64,000 nt of DNA from Candidatus Cloacimonadota bacterium. GTDB lineage: Bacteria > Cloacimonadota > Cloacimonadia > JGIOTU-2. A program made the position numbers and the translations under genes. Below the pieces are notes generated by a model that was not told the DNA's origin, did no database searches, and worked only from the letters and a program-made list of their open reading frames with translations. The DNA lies in the NCBI GenBank assembly GCA_016932035.1, contig JAFGDR010000001.1, positions 11,022 through 75,021 on the forward strand, written 5' to 3'. Shown in pieces: positions 33,546 through 42,571 of this stretch (position 1 is its first letter; every line of letters starts with the position of its first letter).

Positions 33546-34064
33546 ATGAGATATAAATTATTTATTTTTGACATTGACGGTGTATTTACTGATGGGGGAT
33601 TGTATTATTTGGATAATGGGCAAGTTGCGCGAAAATTCAATGTCCGTGATGGACTCGGTATTCGCCTTTTACAACAAACTGAGATAATTCCTGCAGTTGT
33701 AAGCGGCAAAAAAACTAACACGATCGAAGCACGAATGAAGATCTTAAAAATCGAACATGTGTATCTTGGAATTCGTCATAAACTCAGAACTGTTGAGAAA
33801 ATCATGCAAGAGTGCAATGCTTCTTTTGATGAAGTTATTTTTATGGGAGATGATTGGAATGATATGGCACTACTCAAAAAAGTTGGTTGTGCAATTACAG
33901 TACCTGCAGCATCTCAAGAAATAAAAGAAGTGTGTGATTATGTTACGGAAAATCATGGTGGTAATGGTGCTGTGCGCGAGGCTATCGAATGGGTATTGAA
34001 AAGAGAGGATCTCTTTGACAACGCAGTTAAATCGTTTGTTTCCTATTTACAGAAGAATGAATAA
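33546..34064 (+). CDS. kdsC: KDO-8-phosphate phosphatase
   Basis: A 172-residue HAD-superfamily phosphatase of the C0 (capless, tetrameric) type that releases KDO from KDO-8-P. Motif I is FDIDGVFTDG with nucleophile D9 and acid/base D11. Motif IV is GDDWNDMALL. The GxGAVREAIEW C-terminus matches KdsC. TTGGAG precedes the ATG. The following lptC gene starts inside its last codons (8-base overlap). Confidence 0.94.
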   Translation: MRYKLFIFDIDGVFTDGGLYYLDNGQVARKFNVRDGLGIRLLQQTEIIPAVVSGKKTNTIEARMKILKIEHVYLGIRHKLRTVEKIMQECNASFDEVIFMGDDWNDMALLKKVGCAITVPAASQEIKEVCDYVTENHGGNGAVREAIEWVLKREDLFDNAVKSFVSYLQKNE

Positions 34065-34593
34065 ATTATTTGGTTTGATTATTGTTATCATAATACTTTC
34101 AGCATGTTCTGATAGTAAAGGACCTGTAACATTCAAGGATATGGGCAAGCAAAGTGTTGAAATTACAGATTCTATCGTGATTTATAGTTCGTCAAAAGAT
34201 ATTACACTTTGGGAATTACAAGCTGTTAGACTGAAAAAATTTCCAAAGGATAACGTAATCTATTTCAGTGATATTGAGCTTAAACTTATGAATAAAGATG
34301 GCACTTTAGCTGCAACCATTTTTGCAGATAGTGCAGTTGTGAATGATGATATTGAAGAGGTTTATGCAGAAGGTAATATTGAAATTTACTCGCAGGAAGG
34401 TGATATTTTTGGCGAATCACTTACCTGGGAGCGAAGGAATGATAAGATATTTTCCGATGATTCTGTAAAAGTCATACAGCAAGGCAATGTGATACGCGGT
34501 TCAAGCTTTACCAGTGATGCACGTTTTGAACACGTTACCCTACATACTGCAAGCGCAGAAGGAGAAGTTGATGAATCAAAAGTTCTTTGGTAG
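34057..34593 (+). CDS. lptC: LPS export protein LptC (lipoprotein form)
   Basis: A 178-residue protein of the periplasmic Lpt bridge, which passes LPS from LptB2FG to LptA. It begins with a lipoprotein signal (IIILSAC, Cys 17), as in many non-proteobacterial LptCs. The domain that follows (ITLWELQAVRLKKFPKDNVIYFSDIELKL...) has the beta-jellyroll pattern of LptC. The ATG at 34057 overlaps kdsC and gives the signal peptide directly at the N-terminus; an in-frame ATG at 34015 would bury the signal. The position between kdsC and an OstA-like gene is the standard order. Confidence 0.87.
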   Translation: MNKLFGLIIVIIILSACSDSKGPVTFKDMGKQSVEITDSIVIYSSSKDITLWELQAVRLKKFPKDNVIYFSDIELKLMNKDGTLAATIFADSAVVNDDIEEVYAEGNIEIYSQEGDIFGESLTWERRNDKIFSDDSVKVIQQGNVIRGSSFTSDARFEHVTLHTASAEGEVDESKVLW

Positions 34594-35668
34594 TCTTCTC
34601 CTTGTTTGTATGTTCGCTGTTTCGATTGAATTATCTGCAGCAGAAAACAGTCATCATTATATTCTCAAAAATGCTAATATTGTAAAACTGGATATTGTCG
34701 AGAATGACACGATCACAACCCTCAAAGGAGATGTCGATCTGATATATGACGAGATCGAGTTTTTTGCAGATAATGCCCAAATCTTCCAGAGAGATCGGCT
34801 GGTAAAACTTTTCGGAAATGTCCGAGCTGTCGATGATACGCTTGAAGCTGGAGCACAAAAAGCCACCTATTCTCATGTAGGTACTATATTAAAACTCGAG
34901 GAAGATGCATATTTCTTAGAAAGTTCGAAGGATACACTCCTTAAAAAAGTAACTGCTGAGTTCATCGAATATCAAAAAGATGAACAGAAAGTTCATGCCT
35001 TGAACAATATTATTGCAACAGATTTTATTGAAGATGTGACCTGTACATGCGGGAAGTTCAGATATAATCTGGAAACAGATTATGGGCTTGCAATGGACAA
35101 TCCAGTCCTCACTTTTAAACAGGATAACGAATTGAAGATATACAGCAGGCAGATGGAACTTTTCGCTGAAGAGAAGAAATTTACTGCAACGTATGATGTC
35201 AAAGTGGAAACAGAAGAAACCCTGGCGACTTCGAATTTTCTCATTTATTTTAATGATGAAGAGAAAGCAGTCATGCTTGGCAATCCCTATTTTTCCAGTG
35301 ACCTTTCAACAGCTGAAGCAGATGAGTTCCAGGTTTTTTTTCACGATAAGAAGATCAGTCAACTTCATCTTATAAAAAATGCTGTCATACATTTTAAGGA
35401 AGAAAAAAGTGTTGGTAAGGAAAACTACCTTTACGCTGAAAAAGTAAGAATGGATATTACCAATGATAGGCTGAGATATTTGCTTGCTCAGAAGGTTTCA
35501 AAAAGTTTTTTTGAAGAACGAAAAGATAATGATATTCTGGAAAACAAACTCGCAACCTTACAACTACAGGTTTTCTTCGATGAAAGAGAAAACATACAAA
35601 CGATCATTGCTGAAGATGATATAAAGGGAACTTATACATTTTCAAGCTCGGATCAAATCTTGAAATAA
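34571..35668 (+). CDS. lptA: OstA-like (LptA-family) periplasmic LPS transport protein
   Basis: A 365-residue secreted protein. Its signal peptide starts at the ATG 34571 (MNQKFFGSLLLVCMFAVS...LSAAE). Residues about 30-150 match the OstA/LptA jellyroll (NANIVKLD...LKGDVDLIYDEIEFFADNAQI...LFGNVRAVDD). The rest appears to repeat the same fold (ATDFIEDVTCTCGK..., TYDVKVETEETLATSNFLIYF). It is about twice the length of proteobacterial LptA, so it may be a longer periplasmic bridge. It overlaps lptC by 23 bases and precedes lptB by 4 bases. Confidence 0.82.
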   Translation: MNQKFFGSLLLVCMFAVSIELSAAENSHHYILKNANIVKLDIVENDTITTLKGDVDLIYDEIEFFADNAQIFQRDRLVKLFGNVRAVDDTLEAGAQKATYSHVGTILKLEEDAYFLESSKDTLLKKVTAEFIEYQKDEQKVHALNNIIATDFIEDVTCTCGKFRYNLETDYGLAMDNPVLTFKQDNELKIYSRQMELFAEEKKFTATYDVKVETEETLATSNFLIYFNDEEKAVMLGNPYFSSDLSTAEADEFQVFFHDKKISQLHLIKNAVIHFKEEKSVGKENYLYAEKVRMDITNDRLRYLLAQKVSKSFFEERKDNDILENKLATLQLQVFFDERENIQTIIAEDDIKGTYTFSSSDQILK

Positions 35669-35672
35669 GCAT

Positions 35673-36419
35673 ATGATACAAAAGGAAAGCATACTACGCA
35701 CGCAGGATCTCGTGAAGATCTACGGAAAGAAAAAAGTCGTAAAGCAGGTTTCGATAGAGGTCAAACAAGGGGAAATCGTTGGGTTGCTCGGTCCAAACGG
35801 CGCAGGTAAGACAACAACTTTTCATATGATGATCGGACTCATAAAAGCAAATGGCGGTCATGTTTTCATCGATGATGTGGATATCACGAAGATGCCGATG
35901 TATAAACGGGCACGAATGGGCATCAGCTACCTTTCTCAGGAACCGTCTGTTTTCAGCAAACTCACCGTAAAACAGAATGTGATGGCAATCCTCGAAACCC
36001 AGAATTATACGCGGATGGAACGAAAAGCCATTCTGCAAGAAGCTCTAGATGAACTTGATCTTACGAAATTATCGAATCAAAAAGCATATTCGCTGTCTGG
36101 AGGGGAACGTAGAAAACTCGAAATTACCCGTTCGCTCATCACAAAACCAAAGTTCCTTTTTCTTGATGAACCTTTCTCTGGTGTTGATCCACTTGCAGTT
36201 TCAGATATTCAAGATATCATCAAAAAATTACAGAAGAAAAATATTGGTATTCTGATAACAGATCACAATGTGCTTGATACTTTACAAATCACGGATAGAG
36301 CATATATTATCTATGAAGGTAAAGTCCTTCTTTCGGGTACATCCCGGGAATTGGTCAATGATCCGCAAGCACGGAAAATTTATTTAGGTGAAAGATTTTT
36401 AAAATATGATTTTGATTAA
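35673..36419 (+). CDS. lptB: LPS export ABC transporter ATP-binding protein LptB
   Basis: A 248-residue cytoplasmic ATPase that powers LPS extraction. Walker A is GPNGAGKTT, the Q-loop region is SYLSQEPSVFSKLTV (the LptB version of the branched-chain ABC family), the signature is LSGGERRK, Walker B is FLFLDEPFSGVDP, and the switch His is in ITDHNV. Its permeases LptF and LptG are not in the window. It is the last gene of the pyrG-kdsA-kdsC-lptC-lptA-lptB run. Confidence 0.95.
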   Translation: MIQKESILRTQDLVKIYGKKKVVKQVSIEVKQGEIVGLLGPNGAGKTTTFHMMIGLIKANGGHVFIDDVDITKMPMYKRARMGISYLSQEPSVFSKLTVKQNVMAILETQNYTRMERKAILQEALDELDLTKLSNQKAYSLSGGERRKLEITRSLITKPKFLFLDEPFSGVDPLAVSDIQDIIKKLQKKNIGILITDHNVLDTLQITDRAYIIYEGKVLLSGTSRELVNDPQARKIYLGERFLKYDFD

Positions 36420-36463
36420 ATTTTCCATTTACATTTTCACATAAATCTCTATAATAAAAATAC

Positions 36464-37339
36464 ATGAATAGAATTCAACGAAAACCATCCTGGTTAAGAG
36501 CTGAAATGCTTGGGGCATCAAACACGGCACATCTTACGAAAATGCTTTCAGAGTATAAACTTCATACAGTGTGCGAAAGCGCTCGATGTCCAAACAGAGG
36601 AGAGTGCTTCGAAAGAGGTTCGGCAGTTTTTCTTATTATGGGAAATGAATGCACGAGGAATTGCAGGTTTTGTGCAATCCCGACAACGGTACATGCAGAA
36701 CCACTCGATCCTGATGAGCCAAGAAGAATTGCAGAAATGTCAAAAGAACTCGGCTTGAAACATGTGATCATCACTTCGGTTACACGGGATGATCTCGCTG
36801 ATGGTGGAGCTGATCATTTTCGAAAAACGATCCAAGAGGTCAGAGATCTACTTGGTAATGAAGTCTATATAGAAGTGCTTACTCCTGATTTCAAGGGTGA
36901 TAAAAAAGCTATTGATATTGTGGCAGATGAAGAACCAACAATATTCAATCATAATATTGAAACAATACATCGTCTGTATCCAACTATTAGACCTCAAGCA
37001 GATTATGATCGATCTTTGTCCCTTCTGAAAAGAGTGAAACAAACACATCCTGCCATTAGAACAAAAACAGGCATCATGGTCGGGCTTGGAGAGTCAAAAC
37101 CGGAAGTGATACAGGTAATGGAAGATGCTCGCAACGCAGGTGTAGATATGATGACTATTGGTCAGTATTTACAGGCAACAACCAAAAATTATCCAGTTCA
37201 GGAATATATTCATCCGCACGTTTTTGATGAGTATAGAAAAGATGGAATGGATATGGGATTTCTCTACATTGAGTCTGCTCCTCTGGTAAGAAGTTCCTAC
37301 TATTCCACAGATTTATCAACCATTCTACAAAATAAATAA
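36464..37339 (+). CDS. lipA: Lipoyl synthase
   Basis: A 291-residue radical-SAM enzyme inserting sulfur into octanoylated E2 or H-protein domains. The auxiliary cluster motif is CESARCPNRGEC (CX4CX5C). The radical-SAM CxxxCxxC motif lies in CTRNCRFC. Other family landmarks are DLADGGADHF, FNHNIETI, GIMVGLGE and the C-terminal SAPLVRSSY with the conserved Ser. lipB is not adjacent. A GcvH or oxo-acid dehydrogenase substrate must be encoded elsewhere. Confidence 0.96.
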   Translation: MNRIQRKPSWLRAEMLGASNTAHLTKMLSEYKLHTVCESARCPNRGECFERGSAVFLIMGNECTRNCRFCAIPTTVHAEPLDPDEPRRIAEMSKELGLKHVIITSVTRDDLADGGADHFRKTIQEVRDLLGNEVYIEVLTPDFKGDKKAIDIVADEEPTIFNHNIETIHRLYPTIRPQADYDRSLSLLKRVKQTHPAIRTKTGIMVGLGESKPEVIQVMEDARNAGVDMMTIGQYLQATTKNYPVQEYIHPHVFDEYRKDGMDMGFLYIESAPLVRSSYYSTDLSTILQNK

Positions 37340-37355
37340 AGCGAGGTACGTAACT

Positions 37356-37865
37356 ATGCAGATCACAATTACAGCACGTCATTTCGAGTTAACCGATCCT
37401 ATCAAGGATTATGCGGAAAGCGCAATGAGAGGACTTAAAAAGTATTTCGACCATATCATCGTAGCTGAGATGATACTCAGGGTCGAGAAAAATAGGAATA
37501 TTGCTGAAATAAATCTCAGTGTTAAAAAGCTGAATTTAGTTGCAAAAGCTCGCGAACAGGATATGTATACTGCCATCGACAGTGTAATCAAGAAGGTTGA
37601 ACGGCAGATAAAAAAACAGGTTGGGAAGATGAAGCGGCATCATTCGAATGATAAGGTTGCACTGAAGGAACTTGAAAAAGCCGAGATCGCAGCTCTCAAT
37701 GTTATCAAAAAAACAATTAAACCTGTAGAACTTGACCTCGATAGAGCAATTGACGAGTTCAATAAAAGAGATAATGGCTTCTTCCTTTTCAAGGATATCA
37801 GCACCGAGAAATACTCGATTCTTAAAAAATTTGATGACGGATATGAAGTCATAGAAATTCAATAA
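37356..37865 (+). CDS. hpf: Ribosome hibernation promoting factor, long form
   Basis: A 169-residue HPF. The N-terminal S30AE domain (residues about 1-100, ITARHFELTDPIKDYAESAM) blocks the decoding centre. The C-terminal domain (about 115-169, KPVELDLDRAIDEF...NGFFLFKD) is the dimerisation module of the long form that makes 100S ribosomes. It is followed within 8 bases by hprK, an arrangement like the hpf-PTS-regulator linkage of Proteobacteria. GCGAGG lies upstream of the ATG. Confidence 0.95.
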   Translation: MQITITARHFELTDPIKDYAESAMRGLKKYFDHIIVAEMILRVEKNRNIAEINLSVKKLNLVAKAREQDMYTAIDSVIKKVERQIKKQVGKMKRHHSNDKVALKELEKAEIAALNVIKKTIKPVELDLDRAIDEFNKRDNGFFLFKDISTEKYSILKKFDDGYEVIEIQ

Positions 37866-37873
37866 ATGAGGCA

Positions 37874-38845
37874 ATGATGAATGCATTAACAGTTGGAAAG
37901 CTCTTCGAGATCAAGCAGAAAGATCTGACACTAACGCTCATTTCAAAAAAGAAGGGGCTGACCAAAGAAATTACAACACCCGAATTGTCACGCCCAGGCC
38001 TTGCTTTCGCAGGTTTTACAGATACTTATGCGTATGATAGGATCCAGGTTCTCGGCGAAACGGAAGTACAGTATTTGAAATCACTTGAACCATCGGTGAG
38101 ATATGATAAGATCAAAGAGCTTTTTTCACAATTTGAAATTCCCTGCTTCGTGGTATCAAAAGGGCTTTTTCCAACAAAAGAACTTGTCTTTCTTGCTGAC
38201 GAACATAATATACCTGTTATCCAATCCCGTATGACAACGATCAATCTGTATCATGCTCTTACAAATTTCCTGCAGGATTGGTTCGCACCGTCAAAATCTA
38301 TTCATGGAACGCTTGTTGATGTGTTTGGTGTCGGGATTCTCGTTACCGGTCAAAGCGGAATCGGGAAAAGCGAATGTGCTCTCGAACTTGTATCGCGTGG
38401 ACATCGGTTAATCTCTGATGATGTTGTGCATATCAAGAAGAAAATGAATATTATTATGGGTGAAGCGAACATGCAGCTTGGGCATTTTATGGAAATCCGT
38501 GGCATTGGACTTCTTGATATCGAAACAATGTTCGGCATTAGAGCTATCAGGATGCAGAAGCGCATTGAGACACAAGTTGAGCTAATCCCATGGCGTCATA
38601 ATATGGACTATGAAAGGATCGGGCTAAAAGAGCGTTATAATCGCATTCTCGATATTGAGGTCCCCATCATATACTTACCGGTTTCACCAGGAAAGAGTAT
38701 TGCTGCTATTGTCGAAGTCATTGCAATGAACCACATGCTCAAGGTGTATGGACACAACGCTGCTGAAGTATTTAATGAACGAGTTCAGAAAGAGATAGAA
38801 AGAAAAAATCGCATTCGAACCTACCTGGAGACTGATAAAGAATAA
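37874..38845 (+). CDS. hprK: HPr kinase/phosphorylase
   Basis: A 323-residue bifunctional sensor enzyme that phosphorylates and dephosphorylates Ser46 of HPr. The N-terminal domain is typical. The C-terminal catalytic domain has Walker A GQSGIGKS at 159-166 and the family signature EIRGIGLLDI near residue 208. ptsH starts at the very next base after its stop. Its HPr partner keeps Ser46, so the kinase has a plausible target. Confidence 0.96.
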   Translation: MMNALTVGKLFEIKQKDLTLTLISKKKGLTKEITTPELSRPGLAFAGFTDTYAYDRIQVLGETEVQYLKSLEPSVRYDKIKELFSQFEIPCFVVSKGLFPTKELVFLADEHNIPVIQSRMTTINLYHALTNFLQDWFAPSKSIHGTLVDVFGVGILVTGQSGIGKSECALELVSRGHRLISDDVVHIKKKMNIIMGEANMQLGHFMEIRGIGLLDIETMFGIRAIRMQKRIETQVELIPWRHNMDYERIGLKERYNRILDIEVPIIYLPVSPGKSIAAIVEVIAMNHMLKVYGHNAAEVFNERVQKEIERKNRIRTYLETDKE

Positions 38846-39112
38846 ATGATCATAAAAATTGTTATACTGACCAATAAACTTGGCATACACGTTCGTCCTG
38901 CCTCGCTTATTTCTAAAACTGCTTCCAAATATAAAGCCAGTTTCATTATCAGAAAGGATGATATGGAGATAAATGGAAAGAGCGTCATGGGTATCATGAT
39001 GCTTGGTGCAGGAAAGGATACGGCTCTTGAACTTGTCTTTGATGGAGTTGATGAACAGGAAATGATGGAAGAGATCGTTGAACTCTTTGAGGAAAAATTT
39101 GGAGAAGAATGA
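38846..39112 (+). CDS. ptsH: Phosphocarrier protein HPr
   Basis: An 88-residue HPr. The phosphoryl-accepting histidine is H15 in LGIHVRPAS. The regulatory serine is S46 in NGKSVMGIMML. Both sites are therefore intact, so it can receive phosphate from enzyme I and be phosphorylated by the adjacent HprK. The start directly abuts hprK, and ptsI overlaps its end by 4 bases (ATGA). Confidence 0.96.
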   Translation: MIIKIVILTNKLGIHVRPASLISKTASKYKASFIIRKDDMEINGKSVMGIMMLGAGKDTALELVFDGVDEQEMMEEIVELFEEKFGEE

Positions 39113-40830
39113 TGAAAGAATATAGAGGATATCCTATTGCTCCGGGTGTCATTGCAGGAAAGATCACCCTTGTTGAAGGTGATCTCTTCACGGTTTCGAA
39201 AGGGCACATCAAAGCATCAGAAGTAAAGGGACAAATCAGGAGTTTTCAAAAGGCAGTTCAACTCTCAATCAATGAGATCGACCTCTTGCTTACCTATCTT
39301 GAAACTAGAGCGATAGAGGAAAGAGAGATATTGCAATCCCACCAGGAAATTCTAAAAGACGCTGTCCTGATTGAGGATATTGCTGAGATCATAAAAAACG
39401 AGCTCAAACCAGCTGATAGAGCTGTTCAGGATTATTTCAACAAAATGATCGACCATCTATCTGATATCGAAGATCAAATACTGAGCCAGAGGCAGGAAGA
39501 TTTTGAAGATATAAAATTACGCCTTATCCGCAACATGCATCACCAGAATTTCCATATTCATGATTATGTGAAACCGAAGCGTGTTGTCGTTCTTTCAGAG
39601 ATAATCCCATCTATGGTGCTGAGTATCAAAGAATCTCATCCGCTTGCAGTTATTGTTGAAAAAGGTTCTCCTCATTCGCATTCTGCTATCATAGCAAAAT
39701 CAATTGGTATCCCTGTGATCTTTAATATTGAAAACGCACTCAATGAGTTCAAAGAAGGTGATTTTGTTATTGTTTATGGCAAAGAAGGTAAAGTAATTCT
39801 TGAGCCTGACGATGAAAGTCTTATTGAATATAAAGCATTCGAAAAGAAGGCAAAAGAAGAATTTAAAAAGAAAATCGCACTACTTAAAAAAGAGACAGCA
39901 ACCAAGGATGGAGTAAGCGTTGAACTCATGGGGAACATCGAATTTCCTGAGGAGTGTGAAATTCCGGAAATACAATTTATTGATGGTGTGGGACTTTTCA
40001 GAACGGAATTTCTGTATTTCATGGAAAATTCATTTCCCTCTGCTGAAAAGCAATTTGCCGTATATAAACAGGTAATTCAAAATTTACCGAAAGACAAACC
40101 GATTTATGTTCGTACTTTTGACGTTGGTGGAGATAAACTGCAACGGGAGTTCGGACTTAAAAAAGAACTTAATCCAAACCTTGGGTGCAGAGGGATACGA
40201 TTTCTTTTAAAATACAAAGAAATTTTCAGACAACAAATTCAGGGCATTCTCATGGCTTCTGCTTTTGGTAATCTTAAGATCATGCTACCGATGATCTCGT
40301 TGATGAAAGAGGTGGTTGAGGTTAAGGAGCTGATAGAACAGGAAAAAGTTAAACTGAAAAAGAAAAAAGTTCCTTTTGATGAAAATATTGAAGTCGGTAT
40401 TATGATCGAAATTCCCTCTTCTGCAATCTTAGCTGACCGATTTGCTCAACATGTAGATTTTTTCAGTATCGGTACCAATGACCTAACGCAATATGTTCTT
40501 GCTGCAGACAGGAATAACGAAGCTCTTTCCGATGAGTTTACCTATTTTGATCCTGCTGTTATTGAGCTCATAAAAATGACCATCGATGCAGGGAAGAAGC
40601 ATAATATCGACGTTAAATTGTGCGGAGAGATGGCAAGTGATCCTATGGCAGTACCCTTGTTGATTGGTTTAGGACTAAGGTCATTCAGTGTAAATATCGC
40701 CGGCATCCTTCAGGTGAAGAAGATACTTGCCCGATACTCAATCGCGGAACTTGAAACATTTTATAAGAAACATCAGAATTTATCACAAGAAACATTACAA
40801 CACGCTTATAAACAGCTTGTAAAAAAATAA
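39109..40830 (+). CDS. ptsI: PTS enzyme I (PEP-protein phosphotransferase)
   Basis: A 573-residue enzyme I. The N-terminal HPr-binding helical domain is followed by the phosphohistidine swivelling domain with H191 in GSPHSHSAIIAKS. The PEP-binding TIM barrel has NPNLGCRGIRF, MIEIPSSA, and the catalytic Cys in KLCGEMASDP. It is complete. No EIIA, EIIB or EIIC gene is nearby, so this hprK-ptsH-ptsI set may be regulatory rather than a sugar importer. Confidence 0.95.
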   Translation: MMKEYRGYPIAPGVIAGKITLVEGDLFTVSKGHIKASEVKGQIRSFQKAVQLSINEIDLLLTYLETRAIEEREILQSHQEILKDAVLIEDIAEIIKNELKPADRAVQDYFNKMIDHLSDIEDQILSQRQEDFEDIKLRLIRNMHHQNFHIHDYVKPKRVVVLSEIIPSMVLSIKESHPLAVIVEKGSPHSHSAIIAKSIGIPVIFNIENALNEFKEGDFVIVYGKEGKVILEPDDESLIEYKAFEKKAKEEFKKKIALLKKETATKDGVSVELMGNIEFPEECEIPEIQFIDGVGLFRTEFLYFMENSFPSAEKQFAVYKQVIQNLPKDKPIYVRTFDVGGDKLQREFGLKKELNPNLGCRGIRFLLKYKEIFRQQIQGILMASAFGNLKIMLPMISLMKEVVEVKELIEQEKVKLKKKKVPFDENIEVGIMIEIPSSAILADRFAQHVDFFSIGTNDLTQYVLAADRNNEALSDEFTYFDPAVIELIKMTIDAGKKHNIDVKLCGEMASDPMAVPLLIGLGLRSFSVNIAGILQVKKILARYSIAELETFYKKHQNLSQETLQHAYKQLVKK

Positions 40831-40865
40831 TTATATTTCATATATTTTATGAAGAAAGGAGAGTA

Positions 40866-41954
40866 ATGTCTTCATCAATAAGTTTAGATTATACTGGTAA
40901 TTTCAATCGATTTGATCCTGAGCAGATGTATGAACAGATCATTTCTCTTCCACAGCAGATCGAAGAATGTTATTTTGACCAGGAGAAGAGTGATATTGCA
41001 AGGTTCTACAAGAACATCTCTAAAATCTATATTTGCGGGATGGGCGGTTCTGCAATTGCAGGTGATATCGCGAAAACACTTTTTGGCGATAAGCTCGTGA
41101 TACGGGTGTTCAAAGATTATAACATTCCGGCGTTTCTCGACGAATCAACATTGGGGATCGTTTGCAGCTATTCAGGAAATACATCCGAAACTGTTTCGTG
41201 TTTTGAAACACTCAAAGAAGCCGGAGCTCAGATCGCCATGATAACATCAGGCGGTATCCTCAAGCATTATGGTTCTGAGGAAGGATATCTTATTAAAATG
41301 ATCCCAGTCGGATACCAGCCCCGTGCAGCAATCGGTTACCTGTTTTTCTCGATCGTGAAGATCCTTGAGGAATTAGGATTGATTGAAGATCAAACAATCA
41401 ATGCAAAACTGACACATCTGAACATAACGACCAAACTAAAGCTCATCAATAGAGATGTGGAAGAATCAAAAAATCTGGCGAAGGGATTAGCCCAAAAAAT
41501 ATATAAAAAGATACCGGTCATTTATAGTAGCAATCCAAAACTTTTTCCTCTTGCATACAGGTTCAAATGCCAGATCAATGAAAATGCGAAATGCCATGCA
41601 TTTTGTAACACTTTCTCAGAAATGAATCATAATGAAATCGAGGGCTGGGAGAGTGATTATAATCTTCCGCTCGTACCCATTTTCATTAGTGATTTCGAGG
41701 AGAAAAAGGAATATCTTAAACGTATGCAGGTATTCAAAGATATTTTACGATTGTCCGAAGAAGAGAAAAAAGAGGATAATCCTGCCCACGAAGAGGTCGA
41801 ATATCTTGAAATATTTACCGATGGGAAGACCATGATGGGTAAGATGTTCTCCACCATACTTCTCTGTGATATGATCAGTTATTATCTTGCAATCTTGAAC
41901 AGAGTCAATCCGAACGAGATCAATTTTATCGATATGTTGAAGAAATCTCTATAA
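40866..41954 (+). CDS. Bifunctional phosphoglucose/phosphomannose isomerase (SIS domain)
   Basis: A 362-residue member of the archaeal/bacterial PGI/PMI family. The N-terminal SIS domain has ICGMGGSAIAGDI and the sugar-phosphate loop CSYSGNTSET. The middle GYQPRAAIGYLFF and the C-terminal EMNHNEIEGWE are family signatures carrying catalytic Glu and His. It interconverts glucose 6-P, fructose 6-P and possibly mannose 6-P. It follows ptsI by 35 bases with AAAGGAGAG before the ATG. Confidence 0.92.
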   Translation: MSSSISLDYTGNFNRFDPEQMYEQIISLPQQIEECYFDQEKSDIARFYKNISKIYICGMGGSAIAGDIAKTLFGDKLVIRVFKDYNIPAFLDESTLGIVCSYSGNTSETVSCFETLKEAGAQIAMITSGGILKHYGSEEGYLIKMIPVGYQPRAAIGYLFFSIVKILEELGLIEDQTINAKLTHLNITTKLKLINRDVEESKNLAKGLAQKIYKKIPVIYSSNPKLFPLAYRFKCQINENAKCHAFCNTFSEMNHNEIEGWESDYNLPLVPIFISDFEEKKEYLKRMQVFKDILRLSEEEKKEDNPAHEEVEYLEIFTDGKTMMGKMFSTILLCDMISYYLAILNRVNPNEINFIDMLKKSL

Positions 41955-41960
41955 ATCATC

Positions 41961-42560
41961 ATGTCAGCAACTTTCAACATTGCATTTCTCACGTCTGGTA
42001 AAAGTAGGGGTTCAAATTTCGAATCCATCATAAAATATATCCGGAAATCTCAAGTACCGATTAAAGTAAAATTTCTTGTAATCACTCGTTCTGATGCACC
42101 GATAGTTCACCGTGCAGACATGTTTGGAATTCCATATATTCTGCTTGATGAGAATGCATCATTTGAGAATGAGTTGCTGATTCACATAAATAATGAAGAT
42201 ATTCATCTTATCGTACTTGCAGGATTTATGCGAAAACTATCGGAAAATTTTCTGACAAATTTTTCTGGAGATATTATCAATATACATCCGGCATTGCTTC
42301 CTAATTACGGCGGTAAAGGAATGTATGGGATGAAGGTGCACGAAGCAGTTTTCGCTGCGAACGAAAAATATTCCGGAGCATCGGTTCATTATGTCAATGA
42401 ACGGTATGATGAGGGAGAGATCATAGATCAGCGGAGAATACCTATCGAACATTGCAAAACACCAGATGAGATTGCGCATGAAGTACTCAAGATCGAGCAC
42501 GAGCTCTACCCGGAAGTGATCGAGAGATTAGCTGCAGATTTTCTCGCTAACCACAAATAG
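41961..42560 (+). CDS. purN: Phosphoribosylglycinamide formyltransferase
   Basis: A 199-residue GAR transformylase of de novo purine synthesis, using 10-formyl-tetrahydrofolate. The catalytic Asn-His pair is in INIHPALLPNYGGKGM, and the Asp is in VNERYDEGEII. The N-terminal phosphate loop reads SGKSRGSNFE. The gene begins 6 bases after the isomerase gene. A second purine gene, purH, lies at 52983. Confidence 0.94.
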   Translation: MSATFNIAFLTSGKSRGSNFESIIKYIRKSQVPIKVKFLVITRSDAPIVHRADMFGIPYILLDENASFENELLIHINNEDIHLIVLAGFMRKLSENFLTNFSGDIINIHPALLPNYGGKGMYGMKVHEAVFAANEKYSGASVHYVNERYDEGEIIDQRRIPIEHCKTPDEIAHEVLKIEHELYPEVIERLAADFLANHK

Positions 42561-42571
42561 ATCAGCACATC

